From an uncultured Bacteroidales bacterium (GTDB lineage Bacteria > Bacteroidota > Bacteroidia > Bacteroidales > UBA932): a stretch of DNA of 64,000 nt. The notes beneath the pieces are model-generated. The model did not search any database, had not been told where the DNA came from, and was given only the letters and a program-made list of their open reading frames with translations. The translations under genes were made by a program, and so were the position numbers. Where the stretch lies: NCBI GenBank assembly GCA_900316795.1, contig ONEF01000003.1, positions 186,001-250,000 on the forward strand, in the 5' to 3' direction. Positions within the stretch are counted from its first letter, which is position 1, and every line of letters starts with the position of its first letter. Shown one piece after another: positions 8,078 through 17,466 of the stretch.

Positions 8078-8113
8078 AAAAAGAGGGAACCGCATTGCTG
8101 TGATTCCCTCTTT
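8078..8113 (-). terminator. Intrinsic terminator of rpsU
   Basis: Arms AAAGAGGGAA (8080-8089) and TTCCCTCTTT (8104-8113). Reading leftward the stem is followed by a T run. It separates rpsU from the xer gene. Confidence 0.85.
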
Positions 8114-8143
8114 AACACTTAAACAATACTGCCTGAGCAGTTA

Positions 8144-8335
8144 TTATTCCTCGTTAATCTGAAGGTGCTTTACATAGATAGCCTTCATCAGCTGCGCACG
8201 CTTCTTTACAGAAGGCTTCTCAAAGGTCTTACGATCTCTGAGCTCGCGGATGATGCCTGTCTTCTCGAATTTTCTCTTAAACTTCTTTAATGCTCTCTCT
8301 ATGTTCTCGCCGTCCTTGATAGGAACTATAATCAT
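8144..8335 (-). CDS. rpsU: 30S ribosomal protein bS21
   Basis: A 63-residue basic protein with the bS21 pattern: MIIVPIKDGENIERALKKFKRKFEKTGI, then an RELRDRKTFEKPSVKKRAQ helix. It is a small-subunit ribosomal protein bound near the anti-Shine-Dalgarno region. A minus-strand TATCTTTG box lies at about 8374-8381 upstream, and the gene has its own terminator. Confidence 0.97.
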   Translation of the reverse strand: MIIVPIKDGENIERALKKFKRKFEKTGIIRELRDRKTFEKPSVKKRAQLMKAIYVKHLQINEE

Positions 8336-8435
8336 GCTTTATACCACCTCCTTTTTCTTTTGCGGGGTGCAAAGATATAAAAATTTTCTTTCCCGAAACA
8401 AATTTCCTGAATACCTTCCTCACTTGGGAACGGAT

Positions 8436-8623
8436 CCCGGGGATTTCTGGACGACCCATGCTACTTGGGAACGGATGACGGGATTCCTGGATAGCCTTTG
8501 CCTTCAACGGTCAAGCTTAGGGGCGAAGAGTACATATAGAACCCGGGGATTTCTGGACGGCCCCTGCTACTTGGGAACGGATGACGGGATTTCTGGATAG
8601 CCTTTGCCTTCAACGGTCAGGCT
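8436..8623. repeat. Intergenic direct repeat, 82-bp units with 106-bp period
   Basis: Unit A (8436-8517) and unit B (8542-8623) differ at about four of 82 positions. An additional partial copy of the acttgggaacggat core begins at 8422, in front of the cores at 8463 and 8569. No convincing reading frame covers the repeats on either strand. Confidence 0.9.
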
Positions 8624-8712
8624 GGCGGCAGCAAACGGCATCGCTGAGCTTAATGGTTAAAAATATTTGCGCTTTTCTATGCTCTGCGCTTACAAAGTAC
8701 AATATTATTCGT

Positions 8713-8837
8713 TATCTTTGCCGCCTATCATTAAGCACCGGTGCCAACATGCCTGTTCTTTAGGTGACATCCGGTGGCTTGATGCTGAATGGACATTATT
8801 TATAATTAATACACACCTATCAAACAACAGTAATAAT
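8713..8837 (+). promoter_or_regulatory. mutA promoter -7 box and structured 5' leader
   Basis: TATCTTTG at 8713-8720 is the likely -7 element; the -33 match is poor. The roughly 110-nt leader contains a long-range stem. AAGCACCGG (8733-8741) pairs with CCGGTGGCTT (8771-8780), nine pairs with one bulged G, enclosing a 29-nt loop. I see no B12-box consensus, so I do not call a cobalamin riboswitch. Confidence 0.5.
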
Positions 8838-10691
8838 ATGGCAGAGAAATTATTTACTGAGTTTCCTCCCGTTCCTAAACAGGTCTGGGAAGATGCTATA
8901 ATCAAGGATTTGAAAGGTGCCGACTATCAGAAAAAGCTCGTGTGGAGAACTATGGAAGGTTTCTCCGTACAGCCTTATTACCGCGCAGAAGACCTGAAGG
9001 GTCTGAAGGAAGTTGGCGGAAAGGCTGGAGAGTTTCCTTTTGTAAGAGGCACCAAAGACGACAACAACTGGCTCATCCGTCAGGACTACATGGTCGGCAA
9101 AGATTTCAAGGCAGCCAACGCTCTGGCTCTGGATGGCATGATGAAGGGAGTCACAGCTCCTGGTTTCGACCTCAGCCAGACTGAAAAAGTCCTGAAGGCA
9201 GACATGAAGGTTCTCCTGAAGGGCATTGACCTCAAGGCAGTTGAAGTCAACTTCAAGGGTTGCAAAGACCTTTCTATCTTGAAGAATTTCATCGCGATAG
9301 CCAAAGAAAGCGGTGTAAGAGCTTCTGCAGTAAGGGCTTCATTTGACTATGACCCTCTGAAGGAACTCAACGCCACGGGATTTTACAGCAAGGCAGATGC
9401 TGCAAAACTTCTTGTCAAGGCTATTGAGCTTGTGGAGGAATTCCCTCACATAACAGTTGTGGGCGTTTATTCATACGCGTTCAACGATGCAGGCAGCACC
9501 ATCACACAGGAGCTTGCATACGGAATGAATATGGGCAGCGAATACCTCAACCTCCTGCAGGATGCCGGAGTAAAGGTTGACGAGGCTGCAAAGAGAATCA
9601 AGTTCACCGTATCCATCAGCGGCAACTACTTCATGGAGATTGCCAAGTTCCGTGCAGCCAGACTTCTCTGGGCCAACATCGTGAAGGCTTACGGAGCAAA
9701 GAAGGAAGACAGCTGCAAGATCAAGGTTCACGCAGTCACAAGCGCTTGGAACCAGACGGTTTACGATCCTTATGTAAATATGCTCCGCGATACCACCGAG
9801 GCAATGAGCGGCGCTATCGGAGGAGTTGACTCCATGGAAGTACTTCCTTTCGACCACGCATACAAGAAGCCGGGCGAATTCTCCAACAGGATCGCGCGTA
9901 ACGTGCAGAGCCTCCTTCTGGACGAAAGCCACTTTAACAAGGTTGTGGATCCGGGTGCAGGTTCTTATTACATCGAGGAACTCACAGATGCAGTTGCAAA
10001 GACTTCTTGGGATCTGTTCAACTCCATAGAGAAAGAAGGCGGTTATGTTGAGGCTTTCAAGGCTGAAAAGATCCAGGACAGCATCAAGGAGACATCGCTG
10101 AAGAGAGATTCCAACATTGCAACCAGAAGAGACACTCTCCTTGGTACCAACCAGTTCCCTAACTTCACAGAGGTTGTGGAGAAGGAAGTTACCAAGAAGA
10201 CCGTAACACGTAAGGCCGCTCCTAAGAAGAAGGCCGGAATGCTTGGCCGTCCTCTCGAGGTTTACAGAGGCGCCATGGCTTTCGAGGAACTCAGGTTCAA
10301 GACAGACAAGGCGGCAAAACGCCCTATGGCATTCATGGTTACTTACGGTAACCTGGCAATGTGCCGCGCAAGAGCCCAGTTCGCTTGCAACTTCTTTGCA
10401 GTAGCTGGTTTCCAGGTAGTTGACAACAACCGTTTCAACTCTCCTGAGGAAGGTGCAAAGGCAGCTCTCAAGGCTAAGGCAGACATCATCGTTGCCTGCT
10501 CTTCAGACGACGAATATGCAAACGAGGTTCCTGAGATTGCCAAGATAGTTGGCAAGAAGGGTATCGTTGTAGTGGCAGGTGACCCTGCTTGCAAGGACGA
10601 GCTCATCGGCAAGGGAATCGAGAATTTCATCAGTGTACGCAGCAACGTGCTGGAGACACTCAAGGCTTACCAGGAAAAACTTATCAAATAA
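8838..10691 (+). CDS. mutA: Methylmalonyl-CoA mutase, small (beta) subunit
   Basis: A 617-residue subunit of the AdoCbl-dependent mutase interconverting succinyl-CoA and (R)-methylmalonyl-CoA. I start at 8838 (MAEKLFTEFPPV); an in-frame extension upstream crosses the promoter and is not credible. The TIM-barrel domain is N-terminal. A Lys/Ala-rich linker (KKTVTRKAAPKKKAG, about 455-470) leads to a degenerate B12-domain relic that lacks DxHxxG, as expected for the non-catalytic subunit. The gene sits 15 nt upstream of mutB in one operon. Confidence 0.93.
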   Translation: MAEKLFTEFPPVPKQVWEDAIIKDLKGADYQKKLVWRTMEGFSVQPYYRAEDLKGLKEVGGKAGEFPFVRGTKDDNNWLIRQDYMVGKDFKAANALALDGMMKGVTAPGFDLSQTEKVLKADMKVLLKGIDLKAVEVNFKGCKDLSILKNFIAIAKESGVRASAVRASFDYDPLKELNATGFYSKADAAKLLVKAIELVEEFPHITVVGVYSYAFNDAGSTITQELAYGMNMGSEYLNLLQDAGVKVDEAAKRIKFTVSISGNYFMEIAKFRAARLLWANIVKAYGAKKEDSCKIKVHAVTSAWNQTVYDPYVNMLRDTTEAMSGAIGGVDSMEVLPFDHAYKKPGEFSNRIARNVQSLLLDESHFNKVVDPGAGSYYIEELTDAVAKTSWDLFNSIEKEGGYVEAFKAEKIQDSIKETSLKRDSNIATRRDTLLGTNQFPNFTEVVEKEVTKKTVTRKAAPKKKAGMLGRPLEVYRGAMAFEELRFKTDKAAKRPMAFMVTYGNLAMCRARAQFACNFFAVAGFQVVDNNRFNSPEEGAKAALKAKADIIVACSSDDEYANEVPEIAKIVGKKGIVVVAGDPACKDELIGKGIENFISVRSNVLETLKAYQEKLIK

Positions 10692-10706
10692 GGGGAGGAA
10701 AAAGTT

Positions 10707-12851
10707 ATGCGTCCAAAATTCAACGATTTAGTATATAAGTCAGCTGCAAAACCTGCAGCAAAGAAGGGTGCAGCAAAGAAGGAAGTTCTTTGGAATACCC
10801 CTGAGAAGATAGCAGTGAAGACCAACTACACTGCAAAAGACCTGGAAGGAATGGAGCACCTGAACTATGCAGCCGGTGTAGCTCCTTTCTTGAGAGGCCC
10901 GTACAGCACAATGTACGTTCAGAAGCCTTGGACAGTACGCCAGTACGCAGGTTTCTCCACAGCAGAAGAGTCCAACGCTTTCTACAGAAGGAACCTGGCT
11001 GCCGGCCAGAAAGGTCTTTCCGTAGCGTTTGACCTTCCTACCCACAGAGGATACAATGCAGACAATCCAAGAGTTGTCGGCGATGTGGGAAAGGCTGGCG
11101 TGAGCATCTGCTCCGTTGAGGACATGAAGATCCTCTTCGACCAGATCCCTCTCGGAAAGATGTCCGTTTCCATGACTATGAACGGAGCCGTTCTCCCTAT
11201 CATGGCCTTCTACATCGTGGCAGGTCTGGAGCAGGGAGTGAAGCTCGAGGAAATGGCCGGTACCATCCAGAACGATATCCTCAAGGAGTTCATGGTACGT
11301 AACACCTACATCTACCCTCCTGAGTTCTCAATGAGAATCATCGGCGACATCTTCGCCTACACTTCACAGTATATGCCTAAGTTCAACTCCATCTCAATTT
11401 CCGGTTACCACATGCAGGAAGCAGGTGCAACCAACGACATCGAGATGGCTTACACCCTTGCAGACGGTCTGGAATATCTCCGTACCGGTATCAAGGCTGG
11501 CATCCCTGTTGACAAGTTCGCTCCAAGACTTTCATTCTTCTGGGCAATCGGAACCAACCACTTCATGGAGATTGCAAAGATGAGGGCAGCCAGAATGCTT
11601 TGGGCTAAGATCGTCAAGCAGTTCAATCCTGAGAACCCTAAGAGCTTGAGTCTGAGAACCCACTGCCAGACTTCCGGATGGAGCCTTACCGAGCAGGATC
11701 CTTTCAACAACGTTGCAAGAACCTGCATCGAGGCTATGGGTGCAGCCCTGGGACATACCCAGAGCCTTCACACCAACGCTCTGGACGAGGCTATCGCTCT
11801 GCCGACAGACTTCTCCGCACGTATCGCGCGTAACACCCAGATCTACATCCAGCAGGAGACTCAGATTTGCCGCTCTATCGACCCTTGGGCAGGTTCATAC
11901 TACATCGAGAGCCTGACCAACGAGCTGGCTCACAAGGCTTGGGAGCATATCCAGGAAGTCGAGAAACTCGGAGGTATGGCAAAGGCCATCGAGACCGGTA
12001 TTCCTAAACTGAGAATCGAGGAAGCCGCTGCAAGAAAGCAGGCAAGAATTGACTCCGGCGAGGAGACCATCATCGGTCTGAACCGCTACCGTCTCGAGCA
12101 CGAGGACCCTATCAAGATCCTTGACATCGACAACACCAAGGTTCGCCAGCAGCAGGTTGCTCGTCTGGAGAAACTCTACAAGACAAGAGACAACGAAAAA
12201 GTTAAACAGTGTCTGGCCGCTATCACAGAGTGCGTAAGGACCAAGAAGGGCAACCTTCTTGCACTGGCAGTTGAGGCTGCAAAGGCAAGGGCTTCCCTTG
12301 GAGAGATTTCTGACGCTTGCGAAGAGGTAGTTGGAAGATACACAGCAAAGATCCGTATGAACGTAGGTGTTTACTCATCAGAAGTAAAGAAAGACAGCGA
12401 GTTCGAGAAGGCAAAGAAGATGGTTGCAGACTTCGCCAAGAAGGAAGGAAGACAGCCTCGTATCATGATTGCAAAACTCGGACAGGACGGTCACGACAGA
12501 GGAGCAAAGGTTGTTGCTACCGGTTATGCAGACTGCGGATTCGACGTGGATATGGGACCTCTGTTCCAGACTCCGGCAGAAGCCGCAAAGCAGGCTGTTG
12601 AGAACGACGTTCACGTTGTTGGCGTTTCTTCTCTGGCAGCAGGCCACAAGACCCTGGTTCCTCAGATCATCAGCGAACTGAAGAAACTTGGAAGAGAGGA
12701 CATCATCGTAGTTGCCGGCGGAGTTATCCCTGCCCAGGACTATGACGCTCTCTACAAGGCCGGTGCAGCCGCAATCTTCGGCCCTGGTACCAGAATCTCA
12801 TACGCAGTCATCAAGATGATTGAGCTTCTGAACCAGAGGTTCGAGAAGTAA
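10707..12851 (+). CDS. mutB: Methylmalonyl-CoA mutase, large (alpha) catalytic subunit
   Basis: A 714-residue catalytic subunit. The substrate-binding TIM barrel contains [20 protein letters not shown] and the [10 protein letters not shown] segment. The C-terminal cobalamin domain carries [13 protein letters not shown] at about 588-600, whose His is the lower axial cobalt ligand. The Lys/Ala-rich N-terminal extension (residues 10-25, [14 protein letters not shown]) is unusual and resembles the linker in MutA. Function: the propionate arm of fermentation. The chaperone MeaB and the epimerase are not adjacent. The adenosyltransferase at 41173 could supply the cofactor. Confidence 0.97.
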   Translation: MRPKFNDLVYKSAAKPAAKKGAAKKEVLWNTPEKIAVKTNYTAKDLEGMEHLNYAAGVAPFLRGPYSTMYVQKPWTVRQYAGFSTAEESNAFYRRNLAAGQKGLSVAFDLPTHRGYNADNPRVVGDVGKAGVSICSVEDMKILFDQIPLGKMSVSMTMNGAVLPIMAFYIVAGLEQGVKLEEMAGTIQNDILKEFMVRNTYIYPPEFSMRIIGDIFAYTSQYMPKFNSISISGYHMQEAGATNDIEMAYTLADGLEYLRTGIKAGIPVDKFAPRLSFFWAIGTNHFMEIAKMRAARMLWAKIVKQFNPENPKSLSLRTHCQTSGWSLTEQDPFNNVARTCIEAMGAALGHTQSLHTNALDEAIALPTDFSARIARNTQIYIQQETQICRSIDPWAGSYYIESLTNELAHKAWEHIQEVEKLGGMAKAIETGIPKLRIEEAAARKQARIDSGEETIIGLNRYRLEHEDPIKILDIDNTKVRQQQVARLEKLYKTRDNEKVKQCLAAITECVRTKKGNLLALAVEAAKARASLGEISDACEEVVGRYTAKIRMNVGVYSSEVKKDSEFEKAKKMVADFAKKEGRQPRIMIAKLGQDGHDRGAKVVATGYADCGFDVDMGPLFQTPAEAAKQAVENDVHVVGVSSLAAGHKTLVPQIISELKKLGREDIIVVAGGVIPAQDYDALYKAGAAAIFGPGTRISYAVIKMIELLNQRFEK

Positions 12852-12873
12852 TGCAGGTTTACTGCCTGAATTT

Positions 12874-12908
12874 AAGGATGTCGTAGTTCTTGCGGCATCC
12901 TTTTTTTT
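12874..12908 (+). terminator. Terminator of mutAB
   Basis: AAGGATG (12874-12880) pairs with the CATCC-TT region at 12896-12902 and is followed by eight T residues. The T tract runs directly into the TATATTTG box of the next gene. Confidence 0.85.
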
Positions 12909-12915
12909 ATATTTG
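12908..12915 (+). promoter_or_regulatory. -7 box of the esterase gene overlapping the mutAB terminator
   Basis: TATATTTG at 12908-12915 begins on the last T of the terminator tract. ATG follows at 12938. Confidence 0.6.
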
Positions 12916-12937
12916 CATTAACAATACCTCAGACATT

Positions 12938-14503
12938 ATGAAACTAAGGATTCTTGCAACAATTTTCGCCTCAGCGATGCTGGCTTCTGTCATTGTTGGT
13001 GGAAGTGCCTATGCTCAGCAAAAACCGGGATACCCGCAAGGAAAGATTGTGTCTTTTGACTACAAGGCATCCGTTGACCTTTATCCCGGAACTGAAAGGA
13101 ATGTAAAGGTTTACATACCCAATCAATATGACGGGAGCAGACCAGCCTGCCTGTTTGTGGGGCTGGACGGTATAACCTGCAACGCCCCGAAGGTTTTTGA
13201 CAAGCTCATCGCTGAGGGAAAGATGCCGGTAACCATAGGCATATTCCTCCAGCCGGGAGTGATCAGGGGGAAAGACGGGAATGTAATCCGTTACAACCGC
13301 TCCAACGAGTTTGACTTCACAGACGGAAGGTTTGCGGAATTCCTTGACAGGGAGATTGTCCCGTTTGTGGAAGAGAACACTTCGGTTGAGGGCTCTGACG
13401 TAAAGGTGAAGATTTCCAAAGACCCTGATGACAGGGCTATCTTCGGGCTATCCAGCGGTGGTATAGCTGCTTTCAACGCTGCCTGGATGAGGCCGGACCT
13501 TTTCCGCAGGGTTTACAGCGGAGTGGGGACTTTTGTCAGCATGAGAGGCGGCAACGACCTCCAGATGTTTGTCCGCAAATGTGAGCCCAAGCCTTTGAGG
13601 ATCTGCCTGCAGGACGGAAGCCAGGACGTGTGGAACGCCACTTTCGGACACTGGTGGGAGGCAAACCAGATGCTTTCTACAGCCCTGGATTTTGCAGGTT
13701 ACGACACCAAGTACGACTGGTCTGACGAAAAACATTCCGGGAACCGTGCAGCCGTGATCTTTGAAGAAGTAATGATCTGGCTTTGGGGAGGGTACCCGAA
13801 GCCTGTCGAGGCCGGCATCACCCAGAACGATTTCCTCAACAAGTATCTTTATCACGATGGAGAAAAAACTCCTTTCTGCCCTCTTTCCGTAAGCGGCAGG
13901 GACCAGTGGATAAAGGAAAAAGAGACAGACGGAACTATGCCGGTAACATTCACTTTGGAAGATATTGCACAGGGGAGAGGAAAAAGCCGCAGCAGCGCCC
14001 GCACATACTACTGCGCAGTTTATCCAGATGAGAGTTTCATGGCCTTGGAAAAGAGCTTCTTCTGGAATGAGGCTGAGACCAACTGCCTCTGGCAGGCTGT
14101 GGAAGGAACAGAAAGCCCTCTGGCTTATGAGCAGAGATTCTACTGGCTCCATTCTTACGGCAACACTCTAGTCTCCAAGGGCCCTATGGCTTTTGACTCG
14201 AGGGGCAATTTGTTTGTCCTGACCGATATCGGCATCCAGGTCTGCGACCAGAACGGAAGGGTCAGGTTCATCCTGGAGATTCCGGATCAAGTCAGGGACG
14301 CTCTTCTGGAAGACAACGGACCTCATCTTCCGGAGCTTCAGAAAGACGGCAGTGCAAAAGAATACACGCGTCGGTTGCTGACGATGTACATCGCTGAGGG
14401 AAAGATTGTTATAACAGACAGAAAATCTTTCACCTACAGCCGCCGGATGAACATTTCTCCTGCCGTCAAAGGGCAGAGGCCAAAGAGCCAGGGTCAAGGT
14501 TAA
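12938..14503 (+). CDS. Secreted alpha/beta-hydrolase (esterase D / enterochelin-esterase-like) with C-terminal propeller-like segment
   Basis: A 521-residue exported protein with a signal peptide at 1-27 (ending GSAYAQ). The esterase D-like hydrolase domain has nucleophile motif G170-L-S172-S-G174 and a likely catalytic His in DEKH266SGN. The C-terminal third contains FDSRGNLFVLTDIGIQVCDQNGRV, typical of the SMP-30/gluconolactonase-like tail seen in related Bacteroidetes hydrolases, but only about one propeller blade is recognisable. I start at ATG 12938 because an upstream in-frame start lies inside the terminator. Substrate unknown; an ester on a sugar or siderophore is a family-level guess. 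It is followed 28 nt later by a GH18 gene and is probably co-transcribed. Confidence 0.8.
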   Translation: MKLRILATIFASAMLASVIVGGSAYAQQKPGYPQGKIVSFDYKASVDLYPGTERNVKVYIPNQYDGSRPACLFVGLDGITCNAPKVFDKLIAEGKMPVTIGIFLQPGVIRGKDGNVIRYNRSNEFDFTDGRFAEFLDREIVPFVEENTSVEGSDVKVKISKDPDDRAIFGLSSGGIAAFNAAWMRPDLFRRVYSGVGTFVSMRGGNDLQMFVRKCEPKPLRICLQDGSQDVWNATFGHWWEANQMLSTALDFAGYDTKYDWSDEKHSGNRAAVIFEEVMIWLWGGYPKPVEAGITQNDFLNKYLYHDGEKTPFCPLSVSGRDQWIKEKETDGTMPVTFTLEDIAQGRGKSRSSARTYYCAVYPDESFMALEKSFFWNEAETNCLWQAVEGTESPLAYEQRFYWLHSYGNTLVSKGPMAFDSRGNLFVLTDIGIQVCDQNGRVRFILEIPDQVRDALLEDNGPHLPELQKDGSAKEYTRRLLTMYIAEGKIVITDRKSFTYSRRMNISPAVKGQRPKSQGQG

Positions 14504-14530
14504 GATTTAAATCGTTAATGTACCAGGATT

Positions 14531-15715
14531 ATGACAAAATCCAGAATATTGGCCACCCTTGCAGTTGTTGCTTGCATTACACTGACATCATGTGGTGGAG
14601 GAAGTGGAAACGGCAAGGACCCTCTGGAGCCGGAGACACCGGTAACTCCAGTAGTAGAGGAGATTGATCCTCCGATCAACGAACCGATCGTGGCTCCCAA
14701 AGCACGCATTGACGACGGACGCCATGTAACCGCCTACGTAACATGGTACGGAAGCCTGATTCCGGACGCCAGCATCGTAACCCACATCAACTACGCTTTT
14801 GCCGAGCTTTATATGGTTGACGGGGTTTACAAGAAGTTCGACCTGCAGGGAAGCAAGAAAAGGTTTCAGAGCATCGTTGACCTGAAAAAGACCTATCCGG
14901 ACCTCAAGATATGCATCTGTTTCTCCCACGGTGTGGAAAATTCAGACAACAAGCAGGGAGGAAGCTTTTCAAAACTCTGCAAAAGCGAAGACAACATGCA
15001 GAGATTTGCCGACGACTGCCTGAAGTTCCTCCAGGAGTACAATCTCGACGGGATTGACCTGGACTGGGAGTTTCCGGGCCTTTCCTGGAGCGGAGCCGCT
15101 TCAGACGTCACTTGCGATACCGACAACTACGTCAAGCTGGTCAAAAAGTTAAGGGAGGTGCTGGGAAACAAGTATACCCTTTCATACTGCGGCTACTGCA
15201 TGGACAAATATCCTTCCAATGGAGGATACATATTCAACGACATTGCAGCAATGGACCCTTACGTGGATTACGTCAATGTAATGACCTACGACCTTGACGA
15301 GGCTCCTCATCACCAGTCTGCCCTGTCCGACACAAGAGCTTACAGCGACTGCAACCGAGCCCTGAACGCCTACCTCAAGGCAGGGGTTTCTCCAAATAAG
15401 ATAGTCCTCGGAATCCCATTCTACGGAAGGCATTCCTTCAGCACATCCCCTACTGCAATTTCATACAAAAGCATACTCAAACTGGACCCGAAGAAATACA
15501 GACGCAACAAATGGGACATAGGGGCAAACTGCCCTTATGTGGAAACCAAGCAGGGAGTTTTCTACCTTGGATACGACAACCCCAAGAGCATCGCGATTAA
15601 AGGAGACTGGATCCGCCGGAAAGGTTTGAGGGGTCTTATGTACTGGTCCTATGATGACGATGACAGCAAGGGCACTTTGAGGACCGCCGTATGGAATGCC
15701 GTGATGACTGAATAA
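14531..15715 (+). CDS. Glycoside hydrolase family 18 lipoprotein (chitinase-like), copy 1
   Basis: A 394-residue lipoprotein with lipobox LTSC (C21), followed by a Gly/Pro-rich tether. The GH18 TIM barrel carries the DGIDLDWE catalytic motif (acid/base E180) and the VNVMTYDL strand. Expected role: hydrolysis of beta-1,4 N-acetylglucosamine linkages (chitin or N-glycan core) at the cell surface or periplasm. It is a close paralogue of the gene at 16231, identical over long stretches. No own promoter is evident, so it is probably transcribed with the upstream esterase. Confidence 0.92.
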   Translation: MTKSRILATLAVVACITLTSCGGGSGNGKDPLEPETPVTPVVEEIDPPINEPIVAPKARIDDGRHVTAYVTWYGSLIPDASIVTHINYAFAELYMVDGVYKKFDLQGSKKRFQSIVDLKKTYPDLKICICFSHGVENSDNKQGGSFSKLCKSEDNMQRFADDCLKFLQEYNLDGIDLDWEFPGLSWSGAASDVTCDTDNYVKLVKKLREVLGNKYTLSYCGYCMDKYPSNGGYIFNDIAAMDPYVDYVNVMTYDLDEAPHHQSALSDTRAYSDCNRALNAYLKAGVSPNKIVLGIPFYGRHSFSTSPTAISYKSILKLDPKKYRRNKWDIGANCPYVETKQGVFYLGYDNPKSIAIKGDWIRRKGLRGLMYWSYDDDDSKGTLRTAVWNAVMTE

Positions 15716-15786
15716 AAGCCTGGGACAAGACTGACATCGTAACTGATTCTTTGATATATTTGCGCCCTGTTTAAAGACAAAGTTTT

Positions 15787-16155
15787 ATGAACAAGGCGCT
15801 GCTTACGATCCTGCTGCTGGTGATATCCAACAGCTTTATGACACTTGCCTGGTATGGCCAGCTGAAATTCAAGACAAACACACTTCTCCCTAAGTGGGGG
15901 CTTTTCGGAATTATAGTGATCAGCTGGGGAATCGCATTTTTCGAATATTGTTTTATGATTCCAGCCAACAGGATAGGCTTCAAGGATCTTGGCGGCCCGT
16001 TCTCCCTGGTCCAGCTGAAGGTGATCCAGGAAGTGGTCACCATCTCCATCTTCGTGATCTTCTCCCTGGTATTCTTCCGCACCCAGAGCTTCAACTACAA
16101 TCATCTGATAGCCTTCTGCCTGCTCATCGGAGCAGTGTATTTCGTGTTCAGATAA
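15787..16155 (+). CDS. DUF486 / DMT-superfamily small membrane protein
   Basis: A 122-residue protein with four hydrophobic segments, matching the DUF486 family related to drug/metabolite transporters. TATATTTG at about 15754-15761 provides a -7 box. It interrupts the two GH18 paralogues. Function unknown. Confidence 0.8.
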   Translation: MNKALLTILLLVISNSFMTLAWYGQLKFKTNTLLPKWGLFGIIVISWGIAFFEYCFMIPANRIGFKDLGGPFSLVQLKVIQEVVTISIFVIFSLVFFRTQSFNYNHLIAFCLLIGAVYFVFR

Positions 16156-16230
16156 AATCTCTGATTTTATTTATTGCCGAATAATTGTTAAATTTGGCAG
16201 TTTGAGAAACCGAATGTTTATTTTACATAG

Positions 16231-17421
16231 ATGACTATGAACAAGAGCAGATTTTTAGCTGTAATGGTTGTGTCCTCACTTTTTGCCCTCACAAGCTGCG
16301 GCGGAGGTGGCGGAGGCGAAAAACCTCTGGATCCTGAAGAACCTTCAAAACCGGTTGAAGTGGAAATAGACCCTCCAATCAACGAGCCTGTAGTGGCACC
16401 TAAAGCCCGCATAAACGACGGCAGGCACGTCACCGCCTATGTCACATACTACGGCAGCCTTATTCCTGACGCCAGCGTGATAACTCATATCAACTACGCT
16501 TTTGCAGAGCTTTATATGGTTGACGGAGTCTATAAGAAGTTTGACGTGCAGGGAAGCAAGACAAGGTTCCAGAACATAGTCAACCTCAAGAAGACATACC
16601 CGGACCTGAAAATCTGCATAAGCTTCACCCACGGCGTGACAAATTCGGACAACAAGCAGGGAGGAAGCTTCTCCGGATTGTGCAAGAGCGATGACAATAT
16701 GCAGAGATTTGCCGAGGATGTTCTTAAGTTTCTCCAGACCAACAACCTGGATGGAGTGGATCTGGACTGGGAGTTCCCTGGCCTCAGCTGGAGCGGAGCA
16801 GCCTCTGATGTTACCTGCGACACGGAAAACTATGTGAAACTGGTAAAGAAACTCCGCGAAGTTCTTGGAGACAAGTACACCATCTCCTATGCCGGATACT
16901 GCTTTGACAAACAGTCTGTCACCGGGGGAGGCTACAGATATGTGGACATTGCCGGCATGGACCCTTATGTAGATTATGTGAACATAATGGCATACGACTT
17001 TGACGAAGCTCCACATCACCACTCTGCACTTGCTGATACAAGGGCATACAGAGATTGCAACCGCGCCGTCAATTCTTATCTGAACGCAGGGGTTTCTCCA
17101 AAGAAACTCGTGCTCGGAATTCCGTTCTACGGAAGGCACTCCTTCAGCAAATCCCCTACGGCAATTTCTTACAAGAGCATACTTACGCTTGATCCTAAGA
17201 AATACAGAAGGAACAAGTGGGATGCAATAGCCAACTGCGCCTATGTGGAAACTATGGACGGCGTGTTCTATATGGGATATGACAACCCTAAGAGCATTGC
17301 GGCAAAGGGTAATTGGATTCGCCAGAAAGGAATGCTCGGCCTGATGTACTGGGAGTATGACCAGGACGACGGCAAGGGAACTCTCAGGACTGCGGTATGG
17401 AATGCCGTGATGACTGAATAA
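16231..17421 (+). CDS. Glycoside hydrolase family 18 lipoprotein (chitinase-like), copy 2
   Basis: A 396-residue paralogue of the copy at 14531 with the same layout: lipobox ALTSC, a six-glycine tether, and a GH18 barrel with DGVDLDWE (E181 from this start). The equivalent YD strand reads VNIMAYDF. A start at 16237 (MNKS) fits the paralogue equally well. A -7 box TAAATTTG lies at about 16190, so it is expressed independently of copy 1. Both copies retain the catalytic Glu and end in the same RTAVWNAVMTE, so neither is decaying. Confidence 0.92.
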   Translation: MTMNKSRFLAVMVVSSLFALTSCGGGGGGEKPLDPEEPSKPVEVEIDPPINEPVVAPKARINDGRHVTAYVTYYGSLIPDASVITHINYAFAELYMVDGVYKKFDVQGSKTRFQNIVNLKKTYPDLKICISFTHGVTNSDNKQGGSFSGLCKSDDNMQRFAEDVLKFLQTNNLDGVDLDWEFPGLSWSGAASDVTCDTENYVKLVKKLREVLGDKYTISYAGYCFDKQSVTGGGYRYVDIAGMDPYVDYVNIMAYDFDEAPHHHSALADTRAYRDCNRAVNSYLNAGVSPKKLVLGIPFYGRHSFSKSPTAISYKSILTLDPKKYRRNKWDAIANCAYVETMDGVFYMGYDNPKSIAAKGNWIRQKGMLGLMYWEYDQDDGKGTLRTAVWNAVMTE

Positions 17422-17454
17422 CTTGATTTTACTGATTTTTATCGCGATAATTTT

Positions 17455-17462
17455 TACATTTG
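17455..17462 (+). promoter_or_regulatory. -7 box immediately before the hydrogenase start codon
   Basis: TACATTTG at 17455-17462, only 4 nt before ATG 17467. With a start site about 5-7 nt past the box, the mRNA would be leaderless or initiate at an internal ATG (17488). Confidence 0.5.
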
Positions 17463-17466
17463 AAAT

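Noticed and set aside
8277-8600. Frames of 76 and 116 codons around the rpsU-mutA repeats
   Set aside because: They consist of repeat sequence plus antisense rpsU and promoter DNA.
8721-8837. Cobalamin riboswitch upstream of mutA
   Set aside because: A stem exists, but I cannot find the B12-box or the conserved core, so only a structured leader is listed.
13448-14152. A 234-codon minus-strand frame
   Set aside because: It is antisense to the secreted esterase, with no recognisable domain.
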